From Taenia hydatigena (Eukaryota; Platyhelminthes; Cestoda; Cyclophyllidea; Taeniidae), in the NCBI GenBank assembly GCA_036345935.2, contig JADWOT020000006.1, positions 9,894,519-9,958,518 of the forward strand: a stretch of DNA of 64,000 nucleotides, in the 5' to 3' direction. A model generated the notes under the pieces. That model did no database searches. It was given only the letters and a program-made list of their open reading frames with translations, and was not told the DNA's origin. Made by a program: the position numbers and the translations under genes. Below are positions 1 through 10,672 of the stretch, in pieces (position 1 is the stretch's first letter; each line of letters begins with the position of its first letter).

Positions 1-1165
1 ATTATGGAGCCAAGAAAGTCGGCAAAGACGTGAAGAAACACGGCTCGCATATTCATTGAGTGACCTAGATTGCGAAGAAACACTCACTGGGTTAGAGTTT
101 ATGAGAGGTGGAAAAAATAAAGAGTAACACCAAGACGAGCCACAGCACGCAACAAGATTCGGGTGCATGTCAAAACTGACCAAGGCAAAACATGCAGGTG
201 GCGGGCAGTCGAAGAAATAGACATTCTATTTTTTGACAAAACCACTGATTCAAAATATCAAGGTACAATGTTCGCAAATTTCACCACCATTAATGAACCA
301 AAAGTTATGGCGATTGATGTAGGAGCGAAATAAATCGACAGATTCATTAATGCAGTGCGTTTAACGGCAGCTGTTTTTCCCAGAAAAAGCAACCACGAAA
401 AGTGTATCCATCTCCAACACATCAGATAATTTTTAAAGCCAAACACAAAATAATCAGAGAAAAATTGTTTGTGCAGAAACAACTGTGATTCTGTCCGTAG
501 CATTCAAAAAGCGAGCGTGCAAATGCATGTCAAACACACAAAGCAGAAGCAAATCCAGAGCAAAACGCACGTTTTTGTTTCCCAATGGCGCGCTTCGTAT
601 CTGCTATATGAATATAAACAGTACAAAGGACAAAAATACATGTGACTGGACAGTCGTGACCCAGTTTTCAATCATACAAAGTTCAGGCAAAGCATCCGAG
701 CCAAAGACCGGGAGGCATATCAAAACCAGTCTGCATCAACAAGACAGTGATACGCGGGTTATTTAGTTAAGTGCCTGCATCTCGAGCTAGTCCTATTTGA
801 CGTTGTGCTTTGTTAGGATAAGTAAGATGGCCAAATGTACTTAGATTTTATGAGAATACTCCACTTTGAGTGACGTAAAAATTGCAGGACCTTAAAAACA
901 GCCCTCGATCATATCAAAAGCAAATAAAAGAATTTCGGTGCTGATGGTCAGCTGAAACATATCGGCCAGACAAAGCAATGTTGCCAAGGCTTCAACTTGA
1001 CAATGACACAAAATACATGAACATACAACATAATATAATGACGGTTCTGAGTAAAGAAAGGTAAAACTAGGTTAACAAGTGGTAAAATGAACTTGACTAT
1101 GAACCAAAATGCCCATTTTAGATATCAAAATAGTTGCCGGTATTTTGTCTACACGCACGATATGC
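1..1165. other. No gene recognised at the left edge
   Basis: AT-rich sequence with only short overlapping open frames and no family motif. The second half of the zinc transporter gene (C-terminal membrane helices and cytoplasmic domain) would be expected here or further left, but I could not find it. Confidence 0.5.
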
Positions 1166-1326
1166 CTAACCAGACAAACCTTCTTTGTGAGGCTTCCTTG
1201 TAGCAGTGTTGGGGCAGGGTGCGAGGTGGCAGTTTTCATGCGCCAAGTCTGTCTCAGAAGGCTGACGCAGTTCACGCATCCTTCGGAAGCTGAGACAGCA
1301 TTTGGACATCTTGTCTGCGTCATTAC

Positions 1327-2014
1327 CAGAATCGTAATCGGAATCGACTACTTCGTAAGACCCCAGATTTCCGTTTGGAATGGATTTCACGGGCTCTCCC
1401 GTTTCTGGCTTATTTTCAACTAGGTTGTATTCAAGTTCGTTGATGCCATCTTCAATATTTACCTATACTAACAAGTGTAATTTTAGTGTACAGTGCCATC
1501 ACAGTTAAAGGGATATAACTAAACAACTAAAAATAAGAAGTAAGCTTGATCGAAAACGCAAACGTACGTCTTCGATATCCATCGTAAGAGCAGGGGTATC
1601 GTGCGAGTGCGAATGGCCACCAATAACAAGTAGACCAATTACGTTGATGACAAGGCCACCAACACCGACATACACCATTATTTGAGGATCCTTTATCGGT
1701 TCCTGCTCAACGAAACGCTCAATTGCGTCGATAAATATGGTAAAGCATAGAGTAACAAGAACAATGGTGTTGACAAGACTACCAACCACCTCTGCACGCT
1801 GCCATCCAAAAGTGTTTTTCGAAGATCGAGGCCATTTAGCGATTCTAGAGGCAGCCACTCCAACACAAAGCGCAATAAAATCTGAGAGCATATGGAATGA
1901 GTCCGCAACCAAAGAGAGAGAATGAACAATATATCCAGCGATCAACTCAATTAAGAAATATAAAATGACCAAAACCATCATGAATAGTAACCTCTGCGTG
2001 TTTCCGAATTTCAT
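1327..2014 (-). CDS. ZnT1-like zinc transporter (SLC30/CDF family), 5' exons, partial
   Basis: Cation diffusion facilitator that would export zinc from the cytosol in exchange for protons. Exon 1 runs from ATG at 2014 to 1568 (149 codons) and ends at a GTACG donor. It holds four predicted membrane helices (about residues 9-30, 33-55, 72-97, 108-128). The zinc-site motif HxxxD in helix 2 is SFHMLSD, with H41 and D45, and the family signature NTFGWQRAEVVG follows helix 2. After helix 4 the His-rich loop begins with GGHSHSHD. Exon 2 starts at 1462 in phase (VNIEDGINELEYN) and encodes an acidic loop. Its end is unsure: a donor at 1326 is plausible, but the frame stays open to 1166. The order and the NTFGW signature fit the ZnT1/ZnT10 branch. 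The C-terminal half is not visible, so the gene either continues left of the window or has a long intron. Confidence 0.85.
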
Positions 2015-2463
2015 TTTTAGGTGCAGAAGCAAAACCAACAGGCACTAAGCGGGCGACCCAACTCCAGATGATTTTGTAGTGTGAACGCCAGCCTACATAC
2101 ATTGAAACAAATAATAACATGAACTCCTTAATACCGGAATACATTTAATGCTTCTGAGTCTAAGGATTAAATGGGTTTAATTAAAATGGGTAAAAGTTTG
2201 ACGCGAATGTTGTATATACATATATTTAGCATCTACATATCCACAACCCAATTAAGGTTAAAATGGGACATGAACTGAAGCATATTGGACAATGCATATG
2301 GTTACCATTGATAACTGCCGCCTTATTGAAACCCTCTTGACAAGCAGCTTGTTGTGCCATACTAATTTACTGTTCAAAAACAGTACGAAAACAGTAGGCG
2401 GCAGAAGCTGTTTCGAACGTGTAAAAGGACTAAGAGCACACTGGCTTAATTCCAACGCTATAT

Positions 2464-2648
2464 TGTAGTACTTTGTTTGTTTGTACTACTGGTTTTTGGT
2501 GAGGGTGACAGGGGCGGCCATCTTGCTCTAGCTGCGTAGGCTGGCCGCTGCGCCGTGCCAGCGGCTTATTTTCCTCTGCCCGTTGAATATACATTTCACC
2601 CTAGTATTCTGCCTTCTTTTTCCTTCGAGGGAGTCTCGGGACGTTACA
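2464..2648 (-). repeat. Solo LTR of the TRIM family
   Basis: A 185-bp element. Read on the minus strand it starts TGTAACGTCCCGAG and ends GTACTACA, so it has TGTA...TACA ends like an LTR. It shares with the other copies the CCTTCGAGGGAG box, the CTAGTATTCTGCC box and an AT-rich core. ATAT flanks it on both sides and may be the target-site duplication. No element interior follows it. Confidence 0.8.
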
Positions 2649-2749
2649 ATATCACTGAGCAAAAAGTAAAGCTTGTTGCAAATTGAGAGTTCGCGAAAGT
2701 AAATAAGTGTTAACCTAAATATTTTATCTCCTTGCATATGTAGTGCAGA

Positions 2750-2934
2750 TGTAATGCTTTGCTTGTTTGGACCATCGATTTTGATCAGGGTTGTAGAGGT
2801 GGCCATATTGCTTTAGCTGTGTAGGCTGACCTCCGGGCCATACCAGCAGCTCATTTCCTCTACCTGTTGAATACATGCATTCTACTCTAGCATTCTGCCT
2901 TCTTTTGCCTTCAAGGGAGCCTCGGAAAGCTACA
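2750..2934 (-). repeat. Solo LTR of the TRIM family
   Basis: A second 185-bp LTR in the same orientation, 101 bp beyond the first. It ends in the same TGTA/TACA termini and is flanked by GCAGA on both sides, a perfect 5-bp target-site duplication. That duplication shows an independent insertion, not half of a pair with its neighbour. Confidence 0.85.
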
Positions 2935-3393
2935 GCAGAGCCATGAAATTACTAAGGAATGAAGAGGCTTTGGGGCCCAGTTACCTCAATGGAAATAAAG
3001 AGAAGCATTTCCTTATGCCTCCGAGGCGAAGGCGAAATGCTAATCAGCCATTCTAAGCATTAAAACAACAAAGGCGTTACAATGATCCGCATTGTGAAGT
3101 GTAAAAAAAATGCTTAATCGAAGTGTACGGTCCAGTATCGCTTATTGGCTTTTTAACACAAGCTGTATATGTTCGTTTTGTTCCTCATTCACCTTCGTTA
3201 TTTTAGGGGAAGAATTATGCAGGCGAATTATTATTTTTAGAAGTGCAAGTAAGTTCTTCATACACACTGTCCATGGTGGGAAATTTGCCACCTTAAGAGC
3301 TTAAAGACTTACTCTTGGTTAGACTTTAAGAAAATTTGACCGCAGCCATGGGAAAGCCGCAAGCTCAATGCTATAAAATTAGATGGCTATTCT

Positions 3394-3587
3394 TGTAGTA
3401 CTCTGTTTGTTTATACTGTCGGTTCCGGTTTAGACCGCTTAGGTGGCCATATTGCCCCATCCGTGTAGGTTGGTCTTCAGGCCATGCCAGCAGCCTAAAT
3501 TCCTCTGTTTGCTGAATATATGCAAATACATATTCTACCCTAGTATTATGCTTTCTTTTGCTCTCAAGGAAGCCTCGGGACGCTACA
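3394..3587 (-). repeat. Solo LTR of the TRIM family, diverged
   Basis: A 194-bp copy in the same orientation as the two preceding LTRs, with TGTAGTACT...GACGCTACA ends and a longer AT-rich core. I see no matching target-site duplication. The 459 bp between it and the preceding LTR do not resemble the TRIM interior, so it is treated as solo. Confidence 0.75.
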
Positions 3588-4626
3588 ATGTTGTCAGTTC
3601 CAAAAGCTATTTGAACACACAATAGCACATTGTCACAGTCTGCAACAAGGACCCAAATTAAAATACACTTGTCGACAAGGACTCAGTGCTTTTTTGCATT
3701 ATCAAATGCCATATTAATACTTGATATCCCTAAGTTATCGAGAACTATTTAATTCGAAATAGGCAAAACAGACAGTATAAAAGCAATCCAGTATTTTGAT
3801 AAAAACCGGATTTATCTGCACCAGACGCGGTGTATTGCACTAATTTGATGCTTCTCTTTTTTACATATAACGACACCCCCCTTTAGATTCCGTGTTTGTA
3901 TTTTGCCTACAGTCATGGTCCTTCGGCCACATCTATTGCCTCTTGATCCTTCTGCAAACTAATACTAAGCTCGTAAGTTATGGAGAATGGATGCAGTAGT
4001 TTCAGACCATGTCGAAAGAAAAGTAGCTGAAGTTTTAAGGAGGTATCCAAAATCTGTCCGCGCTTAACGCAAAAACTTGCCTTTTATAATCACTCGTGCT
4101 AGCCGTAATTGACGGAAAGGGCCCGAACGCTGAGGTACTCATGACATCCAAAGCAAATTGTTAAGACTGCTAGTTGTGTACGGTTTGAAAGATCGCAATC
4201 GAATACATACATCCACGGGCCCTTCAAAATGTAGTACAATCCAGGAAGAGGGGCGATATCTGTTATCCGAACGTCATTGTTACCCAAGCCACTTTACAAG
4301 TAGCGTTAATTCTACATATACTGCTCCGAATACACTTCCATTCGATATCATATGCCAACTGTCGTACTGCCAGCATATCTATCCATGCTCAGCTCCGAGA
4401 AAAGTGCAGAATAAAGTGCTGAATTTCGCCAAATACCTGTATCATCAAACTAAGTGCGAAGGGAAAGCACTTCCCAACAAATAAGACAGTAGCAGAACAC
4501 GTGAGTGCATGTAGTTACGCTCACCTTAAATATAGCGTTGAACGTTAAAGTCTGACATGGAAAGGCTGCAAAAAGCGACAAATGTCAAAAGTAAGTAACT
4601 AAAGACCCGCGGTCACTTGAACTCAA
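3588..4626. other. No supported gene between LTRs and MLH3
   Basis: Two overlapping open frames exist (about 4158-4484 plus, 4099-4287 minus), but neither has a recognisable family motif or convincing splice sites. Part of the stretch is probably 3' untranslated sequence of the minus-strand MLH3-like gene. Confidence 0.4.
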
Positions 4627-5526
4627 TCAAAATTCTGTTTTTGTTTCCAAAAGTGTAGCAATGGAGGGTCGTCCATGTGCGCAGTGAAGTGGTTGTGAGC
4701 ATTTAAATAACTGATTCAACAACTCATATTGTTCATTGTATTCCATTTGGTCACCAAATCGAATTGCCGATTTGCATGCCTTTACTTGCAACAAGAGCAT
4801 CACAGCCGCACTAGACATAAAAAAGGAGCAAATGTTAAGATTTTGCAATCATTACAAAAAGTGCACAAAATTGCCTTGTTACGACTCCCATCATCCGTTA
4901 TATTTTCCACTAGTTCTCGTATAAGCTTAAAACATTCATAACTATGGTTTTACTTTAAACAAATAAGTAGGTGTTTCCGTTGGATTTGCACCATAATAAA
5001 CAAACTCACTCTAAGTACACAAGACCCTCGCCTTGATTTGATGCAATTCCTAGCAAAAACCTAGCTCTGCTCGCAAAAAAGTTTGATAAAAGTGACGTAA
5101 AATCTCGCGGTAAACTCCACGAATGGGATATACGAATAGGAAACGATGTAACTTGAACGAACTTCCCCGAAGAATTAGCCATCTTAACTCTAACGCCGAA
5201 ATGCTTCAAATCTTCAAACAGTTTCTTCATTATGCAGGTCGGGACACTCAAGTGTAACTTTACGAAAACGTTTTGTTTAACTACAAACCCAAAATGAGGT
5301 TTGGTGACATCAAATATGTTTTCTTTTTTCCATGTCTTAAGGAAATGTTCCAGAAGTACACGCTCGTGGGCAGCATGCTGGTCGATGGCTAAGACTCTGA
5401 AATATGAAAACCCCAAGATTACGCGTTCGTATGATACGCCTTGACTAATATCAGCCTCTTATCAAGGTAACCAATTATTTCGACATTATTCGTCGGTGGT
5501 GACATCGAATTGCACTCATGAAATGT
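4627..5526 (-). CDS. MLH3: MLH3-like DNA mismatch repair protein, C-terminal exons
   Basis: C-terminal dimerisation/endonuclease domain of a MutL homologue. In MutL-gamma (MLH1-MLH3) this domain nicks DNA during mismatch repair and meiotic crossing over. Exons in transcript order are 5526-5438, 5396-5010 and 4810-4627, with introns of 41 and 199 bp; the phases join exactly to 219 codons plus TGA. Exon 1 gives EIIGYLDKRLILVKA, the opening strand of the domain. Exon 2 starts VLAIDQHAAHERVLLEHF, the metal-binding endonuclease motif DQHAxxEx4E. Exon 3 carries ACKSAIRFGD and CSQPLHCAHGRPS, the ACR-like and C(P/A)HGRP motifs. The SAIRFGD and CAHGRPS spellings fit MLH3 better than PMS2. The N-terminal GHKL ATPase is not visible upstream: only 625 bp separate the first exon found from the next gene's ATG. 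Confidence 0.85.
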
Positions 5527-6151
5527 CTAGTTCCATAACGTTAGCACTTAAAATGCTTCAAGGTGAGGGTCGAGATTTGCAATCACTCGTACCTCTCTAG
5601 GTTTTTTCTACCCTCAAAATTACGAAAAATACACATTAGTGCATTTCATTTAATCTAAATGCATTTTCCTCCTAATCAAGAGGGAAGAAATTGTCATGGT
5701 TTCTTGTTAAGATGCGTATATTGTTTGGACCTGTCAAAAAATTTTAGCACCTGCTACACATTTTTGTTTCGGTTGGTATAAAAGTTATACTAAGCTTACT
5801 AAACTAAGTAATGCTTTACAGCACGTTATGAGCACCACAATGTATATGCATTATTTTACTGTAACTTTTGATTTTACAATAAAGTTAAGCTAATTCTGCA
5901 TGTTTAATGTTGCAGAAAAATATATTAAGCTGTCTTACATATAGCCATCTAAATTATCTATAAGCTTAGTCGAAGTTAGGTGCTTTCGGGTTTCTAATGC
6001 ATTTGATATCTTAAAGACAAAGTTTTATTTTTTTGATCTGGGTTTTCTAAATGAACTTTGGGTTTACCTTAAATTGTTTAGATTTACTAGATCTGCTTTG
6101 ATTGATTGCTAAAGTGGCTCTTGCACAGATTCGATTAAATATATTGCTCGG
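5527..6151. other. Divergent intergenic stretch, no exon found
   Basis: The 625 bp between the MLH3-like exons (-) and the aminotransferase-like gene (+) are AT-rich. I read both strands for MutL ATPase motifs and found none. It probably holds the promoter of the plus-strand gene. Confidence 0.5.
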
Positions 6152-8678
6152 ATGGCGAAAGATAGGTAAGGGCCACTTACATTGGTAAAGTTTCTAGATC
6201 TAAAAGTGTTCCAAGGGGAAAAAAGTTGCTTTCCTACATTAGATCTAATTTACTGAGTTCAAGTGCACTTATCCGAGGACCTTTTGGCGATAGAAGAGGT
6301 AAAATTCTTAATCACACCTTACGTTTAGTTGTGTACTGCGATTTTACGGCATCCGGATTGAGTCTTAAATTTTTCGAGGAGTTCATAACTAATGAAGTTC
6401 TTCCGGAATATGCAAACGTGCATTCGTTTCTTTCAGGAATGGCCTGCCAAACTACAAGCTTTAGGAATGACGCAAAGTACTTGATTTTTTAATGTCTACT
6501 TCAGAGCTATTATAAAGGATGCGGTTAATGCGACAGATTCCGACGCTTTAATTTTTGTTGGTAGTGGGACTACAGGTGCAATACACAAGCTGATTCACAA
6601 TATTAATCTGTCTGAGCCACCGGTTAGTTAACTTGTTATCGTTAATAATTTTAGATTGTGTTTGTAGGCCCTTTTGAGCATCATTCAAATTTGCTTCCTT
6701 GGAGGCATCTTGCTCAGAAAGTTATTAGACTTAAGACAAACACCGATGGAGGAGTTTCTATGAGCTACCTGGAGGAAGCACTCAAGGTACATTTACTGGC
6801 CAAATTCGCATGACAACAATTAAAAATTTGTTTAGGCTGAAAGTAAGACGGCAAGGAAGCTTGGTTGCCAAATGCTTGTGTGCCTATCCGCAGCTTCAAA
6901 TGTTACTGGCATATTGGTCGATACAAATGCGGCTTCTTCACTTGTTCATCGCTACGGTGGAATTATTTTTTGGGATTACGCAACCGCTGCACCTTATGTA
7001 GAAATGAATATGAATCCCACTCTTAAGTAAGTACAACACTTTCTCACCAAAAATTTTTTAATTGGAAATTTTTGCCTTTTTAGAAATGGTGCTGAAGATG
7101 CATATAAAGATGCCTTATTTTTCTCTGTACATAAATTTGTTGGTGGGCCTCAGACACCAGGTATATTAGTTGCAAAAAAGAAATTATTTGAGGCCGGCGA
7201 ACAATTTCCATTTCAAAGTGGAGGTGGAACGGTTAACTTTGTCCGTCGTGAACACACTTCGTATTTTAAGGTGTGCTCATGGAGTCACTTTATGGATTTT
7301 TTTCTTTTTGGTTACTGCAAATTTCTTTTCGACAGGAAGTAGAAGTGAGAGAAGAAGGTGGTACACCAGCAATTATTGAATCAATTCGAGCCGGAATGGT
7401 AATTCAGCTCAAGGAAGCTATTGGCTCTAAATTGATTCAGAAGAGAGAGGAAGAACTAGTTCGGTATGTAGCCTAACTTTAGCTGGCTTAAGACATTTAC
7501 AAACAATCTAAGTAGCCTTTTTTTAGTTTGGCATGGACTAAGTTTTCGCAGTGTCCAAACCTCGTAATACTTGGAGGCAGTAAGGCAAAGAGAATCGCAA
7601 TCTTCTCATTTCTTGTGCGACACACAAGAGACAGTCTCCCAAATGTTAACAGCTCAAAGCATAGAATGCACGACCCATCATGCAAGGAAATTAAAGACGA
7701 CAATTGCCTTTTTATTCATCATGATTTCATTTGTTCTTTGCTAAACGATCTATTTGGAATACAATCTCGTTCGGGATGTGCTTGTGCTGGACCTTATGCG
7801 CTTGACCTTTTGGGCATAAATGAGGAGCTTGCAATAAGTTACGAGGATACGCTTATTTCAAAGTAGGTTCACTTTTATGGAAGCTCATCACATTGTTAAA
7901 CTTACTTGTTGAAAAATAAGTTGCAGTCAAACTGCCAAAATATCTTTTAATTAAAGATAATCAAATTCAGTGCATCCTTAAGCGAATTAGAAGTAATGCA
8001 CGGTGCAGAACGGTTTATTAACAATAGGCTCTGGGTACTGTGTTCTTACCTGAAGTTAAACTGATAATTTGGGTAGTAAATTAACAACGGAATGTATTTT
8101 CTTTAATTTAGAGACAACGAGGAGATCTTCGAACACAAAATTCTTCGGTTTGTTACGGTTTTATAAGGTTTTGTTTTCATCACCAAAAATCTTTTCATTC
8201 CCACTTAAACTAGAAGATTCAGGGTTTCATGCAAACACGCTTCAACAAATATTACGCTGTGAAAAATTTAGACATCATCTACACAATTCACTTTTCAGTC
8301 CGGGATTCACAAGAATTAATCTACCATTCTTCTACCCGGATGAAGAGATTGACTTTATTATTGAAGCCATCATATTCGTCGCTAAATACTCCTGGACGTT
8401 TCTGCCTTTCTATGAGCTCAATCAGACGACTGGCCAGTGGCGCTACTGCAACGACAAGAGAAGTGACATTGGAAAACATCTTTCGAATATTTCCTATGAT
8501 CACGGCGTGATGCGGTGGAAGAAACCCGCACAAAAATCTGCTGGACCGGTTCCATTGACACTTAGGGTAACCTATTGTATTTGGAACTTTTGTTTTTGTT
8601 GTATAATGACTTATTCAGCCCACATTACTGCGCAGTGATCGGCACTTTTTGCAAAATCACCATGGTGCTCTGTGGTAG
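6152..8678 (+). CDS. Class V aminotransferase-fold (PLP-dependent) protein, 12 exons
   Basis: Fold type I PLP enzyme of the aminotransferase class V / cysteine-desulfurase-like superfamily; substrate unknown. Exons: 6152-6165, 6198-6298, 6329-6476, 6505-6622, 6655-6786, 6836-7026, 7084-7270, 7336-7463, 7527-7862, 8112-8147, 8299-8566, 8619-8678. Together they give 572 codons plus TAG with all phases consistent. The fold signature is visible in order: CDFTASG near the start, FVGSGTTGAIHKLI (cofactor-phosphate loop), IIFWDYATAAPYV (aspartate stacking on the pyridine ring), and FFSVHKFVGGPQTPG with Lys252 as the probable Schiff-base lysine. Then come REEGGTPAIIESIRAG, the Cys-rich SRSGCACAGPYA, and a C-terminal PGFTRINLPFFYPDEEIDF. 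The first exon codes for only four residues plus two bases. Introns 1-4 are 32, 30, 28 and 32 bp. The last exon is the least certain: reading through 8566 would instead end at 8638. This subfamily is known to me mainly from protists and some invertebrates. Confidence 0.85.
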
Positions 8679-10672
8679 TTTGAGTTACCTTAAAGTAATC
8701 TGACTAACGTCAGAAAAGTCACGTTTCCATATGACTTGAACTACGGACATGCGACTTCCCTAAAATTCATAAATTTTGCTTCTAAATAGCACATAAACAT
8801 CAGGTAGCAGCGATAGAATTAATTCAAGCTCTCTTCTAGAGACTCGGCTAGAAATTTTCTAGAAATGGAACTCACTTTACTTTGTGCTAGCCATTGTTAT
8901 TAATAATTTAGTTATGCTTCAAACGCGGTGCAATTAAGCACTTTTAGAGGACCATATTTTTGTCCAGGACTACATTAAAATGAGTAAAACGCTGTTGTCA
9001 AAGCAGCGTATGGTAACGTTTGCAAAATAGAAAGTTGGCCAGTGGACCTGTGCACAAGGAAAGCAATGAGTTTCCTTTTAATGTTACAATGGAAGAGTTG
9101 GAAAAAAGTGACTTACCCTAGCCCCAATGCTTACAGCTCATTACAAAAGGGCTCACGTTGAATTTGTGAAGTATGTTTGAGTAAATTACCCATTATTGAG
9201 TCAGAATTAGTAAACGAGACGCAAAAATTCCTTGAAAAAATGTCAAGCTGTGATCCTATGTTGTGGGAAGCGTTTTTATTTTGACTATTTGTTGATGAAC
9301 AATCCTCGAGTAGGTTTCGAAGGGGCTCAACATTTCCTCTAGTATTGGGCTGTGCTTGTTTATCTTTGCAAGCACAAGCTGACTTGGCTAAACTAAATTG
9401 GACGTTTTAAAAACACGCTTTTAACTGACAATAATAACTCTAGAAATACGAGAACTTCATTGGCTAATCATTTAGTACAAAAGGTTGCTAAACCCAAATA
9501 TTTTGACTTGGAGCCATTATTAATTGGAAATCGGCCTAGTGGTATTTTGAAGAGCTGGCCAAGCAGTCGCTCTAGAATGAGGCATGAATGTTACCAGACT
9601 TGGAATTACTAGGCGTGTACATCGCAACTACATCAAGCCAGCATCCCGATTTTGTGCTGTTCAATCACGACTTTCATGTTTTTTGCGGTGCTTGACCTCG
9701 AATAATTTACGCACATTGTTGGAACTTTTCGCGAATGCGATGCTCAAATGACTGACGGTGCGTGTGACTTTAGTGTGACGGAACGTTCTTCTACTTCTTC
9801 TTCGCATAAAAGGACAAGACAGTCGAGATTACGAGGTCGTTTCAATGAAACTGCAACAAAGAGTAATTAGTTGTATACTGGCATAGTATAAAAACGTACC
9901 TGACGAGTTGTGACTGTGGAAATTGTAAGGCAACCAAAGCTAATTGCCTCGAGGTGGGCTTTTCATCGCTGACTTTGCGCGAAATCAGTTTATGTGCAAA
10001 GAAAAGATACATAACTTTTAATGGGCCGCTTGGTCCATCATCAAGTGCGTTTTACTGATAGAGTCTTAGAAAACGAAACACTGGTGTAATTTGAGTTAAT
10101 TTGCGCATAATCCGAAGTTGGGATTCTATTTCATCCAAATCGTAACATTTAAATTACATAATTTCTCTGTTTTATTCTACTAAATCAAAGGTTTCCCGAT
10201 ATTGCCTAGGGAACATTTAGGTTGAGTATAAAACCTTGTTTCAGAAACGATTCTCCACTTGTACGAATTGAATGGTATAGACAACTTAGATAGTTTTCAA
10301 TCATCTAAAACCTTTTGCTGATTCTTTAAGTTAAACATAAATAAATTGGCATCGCTTATTCATGATAATTCTAATTAGCACAGAGCGTAAACTCTATTGA
10401 AATGCTATGCAAGAGAATAATCATGGGGAACCAGTGGTAACAAGTGGCAGTGGTTACGAGCCTATAAGTCAAGGCTACCGACTGAAATTAACAATCGCGA
10501 ATTTCTAGGTGGTTTTCTTTACTAATGCTAAGGCAGATCACACGGTCAAAATACATCACGCGAAATTTCGCTAGCAAAGTACAGACAGATTTATTATGAC
10601 ATTTATGAGGGATTTGAGATGCTGTGAGGTCTTTAAAAAGTTAAATGCCTTTGCACATTACTTTCCTCATAG
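8679..10672. other. Intergenic, nothing recognised
   Basis: About 2 kb of AT-rich DNA with no long open frame, repeat or motif that I can identify on either strand. Confidence 0.5.

Noticed and set aside
2935..3393. TRIM interior between the LTRs at 2750 and 3394
   Set aside because: The sequence does not match the interiors at 52.7-53.3 or 63.3-63.9 kb, and the left LTR has its own 5-bp target duplication.
6810..7001. Open frames overlapping the aminotransferase exons in other phases
   Set aside because: They are shadows: the family sequence lies in the alternate phase and splices in frame.
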